Of a stretch of DNA of 64,000 nucleotides, positions 10,398-20,978 are shown one piece after another. Under the pieces are notes generated by a model that was given only the letters and a program-made list of their open reading frames with translations, was not told where the DNA came from and made no database searches. The stretch is taken from positions 310,001-374,000 of the forward strand of contig NC_069671.1 of assembly GCF_027244095.1 (NCBI RefSeq), in the 5' to 3' direction. Position 1 is the first letter of the stretch. The number at the start of each line of letters is the position of its first letter. The stretch comes from Hemicordylus capensis. Taxonomy: Eukaryota; Chordata; Lepidosauria; Squamata; Cordylidae. The translations under genes were made by a program, and so were the position numbers.

Positions 10398-11729
10398 GCT
10401 TTCACTAAGTCTCTTGGCCTGATTTAGACAATGACGCCGCCTACCAAATATTCTATATTTCTAAACAGAGAAATGAGCCGACCAAGCAGCTTCTGGCGCT
10501 CAAAAACTAGAAGACAATACAAGTCCGTGACATCAGGAAGCAAAGTAGCTTCGCTGTCTCACAATTGAAATATTGTTGATTAAACCAAGGAAGGGAGGAA
10601 GGTATTGTAGGCAGTAGGAAGGCTTCAGGACCCTGGCCAGCTCCCGAGCGCTTTGCGCTCGGTAGAAGGCAGTAAGTACATGGGGGTGGGGCGGATTTCC
10701 TCCCCCGCCAGCCCCAACAAAAAGATATAAATAAAAAGATGAACCCTTCCCTCCTTCTCTTTGGTCAATGTGGGCGGGGGGGGGGATATTTATTTCCTTT
10801 AAGGCGTAGGTTCCTGTTCTCAGTCATGCGAGGAAACTCAGGTATTTATATACCGACACAGAAGCGCGGGAAGTGCTCAGCTGTGGTGGAAGGAATAATA
10901 ATTATTAGATCTATTTCAGATTAAGGCTTCATGACAAACAAAAGATTTAAATTACAGACCACTGGGGCGTGTGTGTGGTTTTCTTTATGAGCCTGCTTTG
11001 GAGGGGTTCCTTCTCCGGCTAGCTAAAATCGAAATAAGTATTTGGAGCTGGAGAAAAATAAAAAGCCTTGGAATGTATTAGTAGTAGTATCATCTTAATC
11101 GTCATTTTTATCATTATTAACATAATGCAGAGGGAAGGTCTCCTGCGTATGCCCCATTTGAAATGAATGACACCTTCATTTCAACGGGGTTTGCATGGAG
11201 AAGTTGTTCCTTGGAGAATTGCGGCTTCATTTCACTTATTACTTGTGATTATAACAATAAGCATTCTTGCCATCCTTTTCGCCTTTTGGACAAAAAGCAC
11301 CGTTAAAAATTGTTTCTAGATCTTTAACGCCTGATGATTGCAGTCCTAAAAGGGAGAAAATACGCTGGGATCTTTGGGGAAGAGATTTTTTTAAAAAAAA
11401 CAAAAACAAAAAACACCCTTTTCAGCAGCTTCTTGGACAAACGGAGTTAGGCGAATTCTTTACCGGCCCATAATCGGATGGGAATTAAGCACTCTTAGGA
11501 TCGGACACTGTTTTGGTTTGTGAAGGATGCTGTCAGAAAACCAGACCAAGGTGTGAAGAAGATGCAAGGCTTCTTCTTCTCCGGCGCTTAGCTGATAATA
11601 TTCGGTCTCTTTTACTCACTTCTCAAACTCAACGGAAAGGACCCGCTCCTGTGAGATGAACCCAGCTCTGGAGGAAGCTCGTTGGTTTTCCTTGCCCTGC
11701 TCCCTTGCAGCACGCCACGTCCAGTTCAC
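10398..11729. other. Unassigned sequence with a hairpin
   Basis: Includes inverted arms TTGAAATGAA (11158-11167) and TTCATTTCAA (11175-11184), flanked by CCCC and GGGG. This may be a relic of the short palindromic repeat. No gene seen. Confidence 0.45.
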
Positions 11730-11815
11730 CTAAGGCTGCAATCCGGTGCACACTTCTCCCTCGCCCCCTCCCTGGGAACATGCCCTCCCGCTGAGTACAG
11801 GGGGATTTACTCCCG
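11730..11815. repeat. Short palindromic dispersed repeat, copy 2
   Basis: GGCTGCAATCCGGTGCACAC, then CTGGGAACATGCCC and CTGAGTACAGGGGGATTTAC with ACTCCCGAGT. Same plan as copy 1. Confidence 0.5.
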
Positions 11816-11849
11816 AGTGCAGCGGGTGCTGGCGGTGCACTGTGGACCC

Positions 11850-13500
11850 CACCACCGCATGCACAACTCGCATTGAATTGTATGTTGCGGGTTTTCCCTG
11901 GAGCCCCGGCCCTTGCCCGCCTTGCTCGCTGCACAAATCAAAACAAAAGAAAAGCTACCCTGGCAGAAGCCAGGACAGAGCCCGTCCCGACTCTCTCGCC
12001 TCTATGGGAAGACGGGTGGGGTGGGGGGGCGGGTGCGCCAGAAGCTCTCCACGGTCTTAGAGCAAAGCCCCTCTGTCCCAACGCCGCCGCCTGGATCGCG
12101 GAGGTGCGGGGGGGGGGGGGACCTGGGTTCAGGAGCGGCCGCCGAAGGAGACCGCTCGGGTTGCTCCTCTCTCTCTCCCGCCCCCGCCCCCGCCCGAGAG
12201 CCGCGCTACCTGCAGGCTGGCCATTCGTCAGATACAGCTGCGTGGTTAACCGCGAAGCTCTACCTGATGAATGACCAGCCTGCGGGCAGTGCAGGCCAGA
12301 GAGGAGCCCACCAGCTGTGGCAACCAAAGGCAGCTGCGCCTCCTTTCCCGCCTCTCCCCCCGGCTCTTGAGGACTAGCAGCTAATGCCTGGGCCCTCCCG
12401 CAAATGTGTGTGGGCGAGAGATGGATGGTTGATCTAAACCTCAATAGGTGGCAGAGTCCAGCAGGAATCTCTCCAGCAAGGGTCCCCAGTGAGAAGCTGG
12501 GCAGGAGGGCTCCCGGTTCATCTCCATGGGGGCCTCTGCTCGGGAGAAGGTCCCTCCAGATTGTGCCGACCCCCCTCCCCCTCCAAATCCTCCGCTCCAC
12601 TCGGGTGCTTCCTGAAAGGCACGGCCCAGGCAGGCAGTCTCTTTCCAGTTCTCTCCAGGCTGCCATGACAGGTCTTCTCGGCCGAGTCCTCCTGCTCGGG
12701 GGCCGGGGCTGCAGTTGCACAGTGGGCCTCGCCCGCCCAGCGGAACTGGCACACCGCTCTGCCCACCCCGCTGCGAGCGGCACGAGACGAGAGCCAGCCG
12801 CAGAAAGGCCTCCGTCGAGCAGAAGCCGCACCAGGGCCCTTCTTCGCCACTCCTCGCCCGGCCCCTCAGCATTGGGCCGGTGGTCCTTGGGCCGCGGCTC
12901 CAGCGGAGCAGTCAGACGAGCGCGCCTCCTGCGGGGGCCTCCAGCCACCACCATCCCTGCCCTGCCCTCCTCTCCCCGCCGCCCCCGCCTGTTGCCGCTT
13001 CCGCGGAGTCTCTGCATCCCGGACCCCCCAATTTTCGCACCTTCTAAACAAAGGCAAAGCCGGGCAGCGCCGCGCCAGATCAACACGCAGTCGCTTGCGG
13101 AGGCGGCTGGGCTGGAGGGAGATTGCCCGCCCCTCCTCCCCCTCCTCCTCCTCGCCTTCGCCCCCCTCCCCCGCCCGCAGCCGACTCAAGACCTTTCAAG
13201 GCGGGCGGTGCCATTAACTCACCAGCCGCCACGCCAGAGACGACCCCGGCGGCAGCAGGAGGGGACCCCGCCTGGGACAACTGCTCTGGTTCGGGCCGGC
13301 GCCGCTGCAGTGAACGAGGAGCTGCCGCCGCAGCCGCCGCCGCGCCAAGGAGGACCATGAAAATCCAGCATTGCTTCTCCCAAAGGGGCCAACCAGATGT
13401 TCCCGGGGAACCCATGATGGGCTCAGCCCTCCCCTGCTGTTTGCGCCCCCCTCACCCTCCCCACACACACCAGCAACGGGTACACCGCCTCTGAACATGG
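11850..13500. other. CpG island, upstream of LHX5
   Basis: Dense CG content over about 1.6 kb, with a CAGCCGCCGCCGCG-like tract near 13320-13350. Open frames of more than 300 residues occur on both strands, but they are compositional and show no recognisable domain. Confidence 0.5.
12213..12282. repeat. 70-bp near-perfect palindrome
   Basis: The arms CAGGCTGGCCATTCGTCAGA... and ...TGATGAATGACCAGCCTG pair at 29 of 35 positions with no central spacer. The symmetry centre is GGTTAACC (12244-12251). Four of the six mismatches are transitions. It begins CAGGCTGG and ends CCAGCCTG, like terminal inverted repeats of a small DNA transposon. No clear target duplication flanks it. Confidence 0.85.
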
Positions 13501-13940
13501 AGGCTCCATTTAACTAGCATGGCTGAGGAGAACATAGAAAGAACGCCGCCTGGATCACACTGAGGGCTCACTGAGTTCCGTCGCCTGGAGTGGCCTGCCA
13601 GGCGTTTCCGCGAAGCCCACCCGCTTAGCAAGGGGGGAGGAGCCTCCCTCCCTCGCCGGGTTGAGGGTGTCACGCACACCCCCTTCTCCCCCGCCCGAAC
13701 TGTAGCCCCAGAACGTGTTTTCCATAGACCGCTGGGCGGGTATAATGGGCAAGGGAGGCCCGGAGGCCAGAGGGCATCCCGGCATGCTAGAACCCGCAGC
13801 CAAAGTCCGGGTTTTTCCTTCCCCAGAAAAACAGATGCGGTCATTCTTGTGGGCAGAGGAGGCTATTTCAGCGCAGGGGAGCGATTCTCAGAAAGTCCAA
13901 GGTTCTCCTCAAATTCATATTCAGGCTCTCTTTCTTTAAA
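13501..13940. other. Unassigned GC-rich sequence
   Basis: No gene or repeat recognised. Confidence 0.4.
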
Positions 13941-13972
13941 AAGAAGAAGAAGAAGAAGAAGAAGAAGAAGAA
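13941..13972. repeat. (AAG)n microsatellite
   Basis: About ten AAG units. Confidence 0.95.
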
Positions 13973-14339
13973 ACAACAGGATTTAATTTTAACAGCATTT
14001 ATGGGGTGGGGGTGTGGGGGTGTTATTAGCTGTCACCTTCTTATGCGAAGGGATTTGTGCGTTTGTAATGCACTCCGGAGACTCCCATTTGATTCTCTGT
14101 GGCTAGGAATAAATACCACTCAGCACAATTCATTTATTTTTGCGGGAATCTGTGGCATACAGACAGAAGAAGGGGAATGGCCTCCCTCGCGAAAAAGGGT
14201 GGCTCCTGCCCTATGGAGAAAAAGTAACGCGCCCTATTACTTAGGGCCCCCTGAATCGCCAGCCCCTTGGTCTGGGAGCTTTACTGCTCTAGCAGCCAGG
14301 CGTCTTGGTCAAGAATTACCGGGGGGGGGATCAGACCCC

Positions 14340-15330
14340 GCTTCCCCTTGATGGGGCTGTTTCGGTTCCCTTCCAGAGAAACCGAAGCGGCGCCCGAGTT
14401 CTTCCTCGGGATCCATTTCAAAGGAAGCGTCTGAGAACTGGATCTTTGGGGAAGCGGCTGATGCCGGGGGCCGAGTCGAGGAGGAGGGCGGCGCTTCCAG
14501 TGGCGGTGAGGCAGGAGCTGAGGGGGGCCTGCGGGGCCAGAGTCTGCTCGGCATCTCTTCGGGGTCTGCGGACAAGCTCGACGGAAAAGCGGCTGGAGTG
14601 CAGTGACCCGGCTTCACACACGCACCTCTTCGGCGAGCCGGGACGAAGACCCCGCAGGGGGCGGCGGCTTAGACGCACCGCACGGGCGCATCCTTCACGC
14701 GGCAGAGAGTCCCGCGGCTCCCCGGACCGGGCGGCACGAACTGTTGCTGCACGCCGTCGTGCATTATGCTGGCGCCTGGCAACTGGCTCAGCTGGAGCTC
14801 GGGCGCAGCCTCGGTCCGACCCGACCCGAGATCCTTGTTGGGACTCAGGAGGGGGCTCGGGCGCTCTGACGGGCGAGGAAAGCGCCGCCGCCGGGGTCCG
14901 CCTTGTCCCGGGGTTCTGCAGTGGGGCTCCTGTGTCTTCCGGGTTAGCTGAGAAAGGCGAGCCCCGCCGTGTCTGCAAGGTCTTCTTCCGTCCCAGATGA
15001 AGGGAAGCCGCCGCGCGCGGGGGGGGGGGGGGCGTGTGTATGGGTCATCCCTCCCTCCCCGTCTCTTGCCTGTCCTGCCCTTCCTTTTTCCATGGTTCCC
15101 GCCAGGAGGAGCCTTGGTGGCTCACCAGGCACGAGGGAAGTGGGCCGGCCTCGGGGTCTGGCTGGACCTGTCTCCCCCCCACACACACTCCCGGAGGGAG
15201 TCTAAAGTGGGGCGCGGGGAGCCGAGGGCCCCTCTCTCTCCTCGGCGGAAATGCCTCCGCCCAGGGGCGTCGCTCTAATTGAGCGAAGAAAAAGGGTCCA
15301 GAGACTCGAGTCCAGCCTCCAGCTCCTGAG
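14340..15330. other. CpG island, upstream of LHX5
   Basis: GC-rich, CG-dense block with open frames lacking family resemblance. A splice-site-like context at its edges could belong to a noncoding transcript, which the sequence alone cannot show. Confidence 0.45.
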
Positions 15331-15844
15331 GGGGCCCCAGCGCCACGCCTCCCTATTTTCTTCATGATCTCCCTCCCTCTGAAGGGCCGCCAAAGAGAGG
15401 GGTGAACACGGAGCCCCCCCCCCAGCTACCTCCCTGCTTCCGCCTCAGATAACTAGCGGGCCTGGGAGTCGCTTTCCCCCCATTGGCTTTGTTTTGGGTT
15501 GGTTTTCCGGATAAAGAGGGGTCGCGTCCGGATGAGGCCTGAGCTCAAGCACCAAACTATGCATGGATTTGGAGACGGAAACTTCATGTAGTGTATCAAA
15601 CGACACTCTTCCCTGGCTGGGAATATGGTTAGCTTTTCAGGGAGCTTGGCATACATCAGACCGTGTGTCAAATGCACCTCAGGGGAAAACAAAGTTCTGT
15701 TTTGTTTTCCCAAAGTATGTGGGGTGGGGATTCCTCCATGGGTCGCTTCCTATCTACCCAAATCTCCCTAAGGACCAGTCACAAGGCCCTCACCACCCAC
15801 CCAGCCTGGAAAGTTTGCTAGAAAGTGGGGGGGGGGCTGCAGGG

Positions 15845-15847
<3 letters not shown>
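15331..15847. other. Unassigned sequence
   Basis: Nothing recognised. Confidence 0.4.

Positions 15848-15895
<48 letters not shown>
15848..15895. repeat. (GT)n microsatellite
   Basis: About 24 GT units. Confidence 0.97.
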
Positions 15896-15896
<1 letters not shown>

Positions 15897-16154
15897 CTGC
15901 AGGAGAGAGGTATGTGTGTGTGGGGGGTGACCCATGGATGGTCAGCCTGTGTGGGAGCTGTACCTCTTCAGATGTGCATGGCTGGTTGCGCGTCCTCAGT
16001 GCCAAGAGCACCTATGTGCATCTCACACAGAGAGACAATTAGCTTTTGTGACACCCCCACCCACAGTCTGAAGCCCACACATAGGTGGGCATCCCCAGTG
16101 AGCAAGAGACTCACAAGGCCCTGCCTTCATGAACCTAGAATAACGACCATCCTC

Positions 16155-16425
16155 TGGTTTGTTTTTATTTATTTATATTGTTTTTGTTTTTATTTGTTTT
16201 AAACCCCATCCCTCCAGTACACTGCTCCTCTGGGTGGCTCACGATATCGACAAAACACATGCAATGTAAAATAAAACAATAACATTAAACAAGTTAAAAG
16301 ACCAAACTAAAACCACATTTAAAATTACCAATTATTAAAAGTTTCAAATTAAAAGTTGTTATTATTAGAGAGCTAAAACAGAGAACTGAAAACCTAAAAA
16401 AACAGAGGCTGTGAACTCGACCTGG
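16155..16425 (-). mobile_element. LINE 3'-tail relic (L2/CR1 type), reverse orientation
   Basis: AT-rich TTTATTTATATTG, then CCCATCCCTCCAGTACACTG and CTCTGGGTGGCTCACGATAT, then runs of AAAATAAAACAATAAC. This is the reverse complement of the usual LINE terminus with its CACCC(T)GAG box. It is the only clear LINE sequence in the upstream region between 7.1 and 24.6 kb. Confidence 0.55.
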
Positions 16426-16918
16426 CCCTTAAGCATGTACTGAACGTGGGAAATAACTTATCCACCTTGAGGCTCAGCAAACATGCAAGCGTGAAGGCCA
16501 AAGCCGGGTGATGGCGGCAGGATTTGGGGGCATCTGATTCGAAGCAGAAAAGAAGAGAGTCTGGATACCTATTTGCAAACTCAGTAGGAGAACAGCGCTG
16601 GACTCCCTGTGTTTATTTTTCTGGGGAATGGTTGTCAAGGCCGGTTCACAAGTGCTTGGATATGATCAGAGGATCTCATCCTGTGAACGGACTGCACTTC
16701 CGAGCATTGTGTTTTGAGGCGATGTGGAAGTTCGGTTTGAAGAATGCGTGGTAGAATTCTGCACTTCAGATTGAGGGAGCTGGGGAGGATCCTATGAAAA
16801 AGGCAGTTGCTTAAAGTCCCACGCCCTCAAATGATTTAAGTGCGGGGCTCCCCCCCCCCATATGTCTCCCCCATCTCCTTCTCTCCCTCGTGGGTGTATC
16901 TCCACAGATCCCCACAGA

Positions 16919-16920
<2 letters not shown>
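16426..16920. other. Unassigned sequence
   Basis: Nothing recognised. Confidence 0.4.

Positions 16921-17000
<80 letters not shown>
16921..17000. repeat. Compound (TC)n-(AC)n microsatellite
   Basis: About 18 TC units switching to about 22 AC units. Confidence 0.97.
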
Positions 17001-17002
<2 letters not shown>

Positions 17003-17139
17003 CTGCAGTCTGAAGAATTCTGCCACTAGCATTGAGCTTCATATGTACAGGCTACCCTATTGGATCCGTTTCGGCTCCTTCACACGTACCAACCACCACT
17101 TCATGCTGCTGCCCTTTTCCAATGACACGCTTGCACCTG

Positions 17140-18070
17140 AGAACCCGACCTAGACGGGGAAGCGCTTTGAAGAGGAGCCCGCTCTGCAAGGCCAGCCTCC
17201 TTGGGATGCGGGGGGGGGCGCTCCAGGCGGCTTCCTGCGTGAGCCTTCCCTCCCCCCGCAGCTGACGAGGAAGGCAAACCGGCCGTTGGTGAGCTCAGCC
17301 AGATCAGTCCCGAGTTTATTGATCGGCTGAAGGTCCCCCACCTCGCTTTCCTACCCCTACACCCGCCTCCTGCTGCTGAACCCTGAAAGGAGCGAGTGCG
17401 GCGGAGGTGGCAGGACTGCGCGCTTCCCCTCCCCCGGCCCCGCTTCCCAAAGCGCAGCGCTGGTTCTTCTGGGCATCTTTGCTTTCGGCCCGAAGCGCCT
17501 CGGCCCCGCCGAGGTGTGGCGCTTCTCTGGCAGCGTGACTCCTCTCTTGCCTCTCCGCCGGGTCCGCGGTGAAGCCGACTGCCAGGAGGTCTGTGCAGCT
17601 CGGAGAGAGAAAAAGAAGGAAGCGTTTGGGAACGGGAGGCGTGGCAGGTGCGGCGGGGGGGGGGACTTGCGGAGAGGAGCCCCCCGCCCCCTCGAGCCCC
17701 CTCCCAGGCGCATTTATTTTCCTGGGGTGGGTCGAGAAGGCCTCTCTAATGACACAATTAATCAGCCGCGTCCAGCAGCTCCGCGGGCCGGCCGCCTGCG
17801 CCGCCTAGCCCCCACGACCCCTTGCCGGGAAGATCCCAAGGACGGAACTCAGACTGGGAGTGCGGGAAACCCCGAAGAAGAGACGCGGCGGGAGGCTGGT
17901 GGCCACCGGGGGGGGGGGCGATTCCGGGCAAACTTGCCAGGCTTCAGCGCTGCCTGCGAAGATCCCAAGAAAGAGGCCAAAAAGTGTTTGTTACGCACCA
18001 CCTTGCCAAGCTTGGACAGGGCGCAGCGGGGAGGGTGGCCCGTCTGAGTGGGGCTGACCCGCTCCGTGCT
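17140..18070. other. CpG island, upstream of LHX5
   Basis: GC-rich, CG-dense block. No convincing protein-coding frame. Confidence 0.45.
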
Positions 18071-18209
18071 AGAAGCGGTCCTTGGCAACACCCGCTCTCC
18101 CCTTTTCTGTCTTTCTAGAATAGAAGAAACTCCTTCCTCCAACGGGAGTTTATCACCGAATTCTGAATAGATTTGCACCGAGGTAAACCGAGCGATTTCA
18201 AAGGCTCTT

Positions 18210-18430
18210 CCTAAAGGCCCCCCTTCCTGAATTTGGAATAACTGCCTCTGGCATCCCTGGACATTGCTCCCATTTAGGAATTGGGCATTCCGTGCTCAGG
18301 CCTGTCAATAATTTCTAATGGTTATTAAATAGGGTTGATATTCCCTGCAGTTAGGCTCACTTAATGCCCTTGCTAGCGCCATCGCCTTTCTAATGCAGCT
18401 GGCTTCATTTCGATTTCGATTTCTAGAGGA
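18210..18430. promoter_or_regulatory. Candidate conserved noncoding block
   Basis: Repeat-free, balanced composition, with TGTCAATAATTTCTAATGG, GGTTATTAAATAGGG and CTTTCTAATGCAGCTGG: several TAAT cores and a CAGCTG. It follows directly after a CpG island. Confidence 0.3.
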
Positions 18431-19019
18431 CGGCTTGGTGGTTCCTCCGTCACATAAGTGTACGGATCAGTACACACCTGCATGCACCTTACTTGATTTC
18501 TGACTGGCAGCTGATTCCTCTGGAAAACACTGCAATTTTAGGTATGTTGTACGTTGTTGTTTTTTTAAAGAATAAAACGTTTAAAAAAAACCCCAGCAAA
18601 ACAATGTGTTTGGGGTGACGCGAAGCGAAATGAAAGGCCTGTCTGTGCTGTTCGCTATGGAATGGCAACATTCGAGCCATCACGTGATTTTCTCAACCAC
18701 CAAGGGATGAATATGCACGTATGAACCAGCTCCTAACGTTATGTTTCAAGGGCAGAAGCCACAATCCACCTGGAGGTTCTCTTGCTCTTGCTCCTTTGAG
18801 ACTCGTTTGGGTTTGTGGGGCGCCCCATTGGGGTTGGCACGGGAGAACTCCTCGCTGGATTTCGCTCCACATTAGGAGAAGGGATTCCCCACTCCCACAC
18901 ACTCAGGGAAGTGGTTTCATTTGCCAAGAGGGCTGAATGAACCTTTTGCTTCCTTTACGTTTTAATTTGAACACACCCACCCACCCACCCCAGTGCTGCT
19001 GCTGCTGCTGTTTCCAGCT

Positions 19020-19370
19020 GCCTCCCTTTCTTTCTTAACCTTGGTATTAATTTCGGACGGATCTCCTTAAATGCGCTTGTAATGCATTCAGACGCTGCTG
19101 GGCTTTTTGTACCGTAGGTTATATTTACACCCAAAACAAAATAATTACACTTTTGTGGGGGAGAGAAAGCCGCTGATTAGGCTGTTGCTCTTCGCAGCAA
19201 AACACTTTCTCAGTGGTGCACCAGTACAATTTTTCACGGCTGGCTGAAATCAAAGGGAGGCAGTAATGAATCCGGCGAGCAATTTAAATTTACAATTTGT
19301 AACGCAGCCACTCAGAAAGCGCTCTCAGCCCAGCCAGGAGAGCCGTGCTGGGCTGGGGGCGGCTGTTTAA
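19020..19370. promoter_or_regulatory. Candidate conserved noncoding block
   Basis: AT-rich, repeat-free. It contains GGTATTAATTTC, GTAATGCATTC, ATAATTACAC, GCTGATTAGG, GTAATGAATCC and the near-palindromic AATTTAAATTTACAATTT (19282 region). It ends in a GCGCTCTCAGCCCAGCC-type transition. Dense homeodomain-type words suggest an enhancer. Confidence 0.35.
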
Positions 19371-20908
19371 TGTTAAAAACTCTCCCCTTCTCCCCACCCT
19401 CCAGTCGCTCCCTCTTTTTTTCAAAAGAGATTTTAATGAGGAAAATAAAAAGTGCTTCTTCCCAACCTTCTCAGGGGCAACCCCGCCCGCTCTTCAGTTG
19501 CCCTCTTCTCCAAATTAGTAGCCACCCTTTTGCAGGAAGAAAAACAAAACGTTCGGGCCCCAAAGTGGGAACGGAAGTGGAGGACGAGGAGAATCAAGGG
19601 AACGATCCAGCCAAGGCGAAGCATTTCCTTTCTTTTCTCTTGAAGGCTTCAACCTCCTTGGCACACACTGGCTTAGAAGTCAATCCTGTGGAACTTAGTG
19701 GCACAATTGTAAGTTTAAGAAAAGATGTGAAATCGTTGTAAAATATTTGCACAGTATCGTATGTAAAGCAGCTGGGAGAGACACCCCCGAATAAGGAAAT
19801 CAACTAGGACCTGGCCGCGTGTCTTGTTTGGTGCCACAGGGGAGAATTTAGGCAAGCCTCCCCTTGAAAGGAAAGGGTGTTCAGGCTCTCTCTGTATCGC
19901 CAGCGCGGCTCTGATCCCCGAGTCGCCGGTGCGCCTCGCTTTGGCTTCGGACTGGGAAGACCCCTTCTCAGAAGGCCTCTCTTCAATACAGCTCCCCACC
20001 CCTCGGCGCCACGTCTTCCCATCCCCTCTCCATATTTCCCCCCGTTAAGATTGGTAGGGGAGGGAAATAATTTGGAATATCAACAAACTCCTAGCGATCC
20101 GAACAGATAGGTAATTAATTACAAAACTCAGGGGGGAATATGCAGAGTGCAGCCTTACAAATTCTACAGAGCTTAACTGATTGGAAACAGATGATTATCT
20201 TGTTTGTCTTTTCTCTGTTTCCTTTATCCCTTCGCCGTCTGTTGCGCTGTAATGTTGATACACTTTACTCTTCAAAGGCTTGCTGCTGCTGCTTCTGTGC
20301 TTTTTTTTTTTTAAATAATATAGTGAATTCCGTCAACAGCCCGCGCCTCTGGTTCCAGTCACCGTCCAGTGCAAAGGCGAGCTAGCGACTGAGCTAGGCA
20401 GAAAGAAGAGACCGCCGCTTCCTCTAGAGCCGTCTCCTACGCGCTCAGGGCCCCAGAATACGCTCAGCGGGATGGGGGATGGGGTGAGGATTTGGGGAGG
20501 GGGGGTCCCATGACAGCAAACCCTCACCCACCCAACCCCTTTCTTCCCCGTGCATGAAAAATTGTGAAGGAGAGGGTTACGCATATTCACCTGGGAGGAT
20601 GGGGAAGGGGCGAGGGGGGAAATGGACCCAGTTATCTCCTCTTTCCAGATGCTGATGAGGGAAGTATATTGATTCTGGGTTCGGATGTATACCCGGTGAT
20701 GTGTAAGTAACCGTGGGGAGGAGGGAGCTGAAGACCACTGAAGTTTAGCCCCCCACCTAGGAGAATGGGGAGAGAGACTGGGGGCGGGCGGGCAGAGAGA
20801 TAAAAGGGGGCCCTGTTCCGTACGGGGAGGAGGGTTGTACGAATGGGGTTCAGAGAAGTGAGCAGGAATATCCCGGAGTACTCTGGCTGAAATTCTAAGC
20901 ATCTACTG
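19371..20908. other. Unassigned sequence
   Basis: No gene seen. A possible diverged copy of the short palindromic repeat lies near 19672-19710. Confidence 0.4.
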
Positions 20909-20978
20909 CTGGGGTGTAAGCCCAACTGAACGCAATGAGGTTTGCTTCTGAGCAAACATGCTTAGGATTGTGCTGTAA
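20909..20978. repeat. Short palindromic dispersed repeat, copy 3
   Basis: TGTAAGCCCAACTGAACGCA, ATGAGGTTTGCTTCTGAGCA, then AACATGCTTAGGATTGTGCTG. One of the best preserved copies. Confidence 0.65.

Noticed and set aside
11938-13086. A 382-codon open frame on the - strand in the upstream CpG island
   Set aside because: Composition is dominated by Arg, Gly, Pro and Ala, there is no recognisable domain, and equally long frames run on the other strand. High GC content removes stop codons by chance.
15790-17042. Open frames rich in Val-Cys, Thr-His or Arg-Glu repeats
   Set aside because: They are translations of GT, AC and TC microsatellites.
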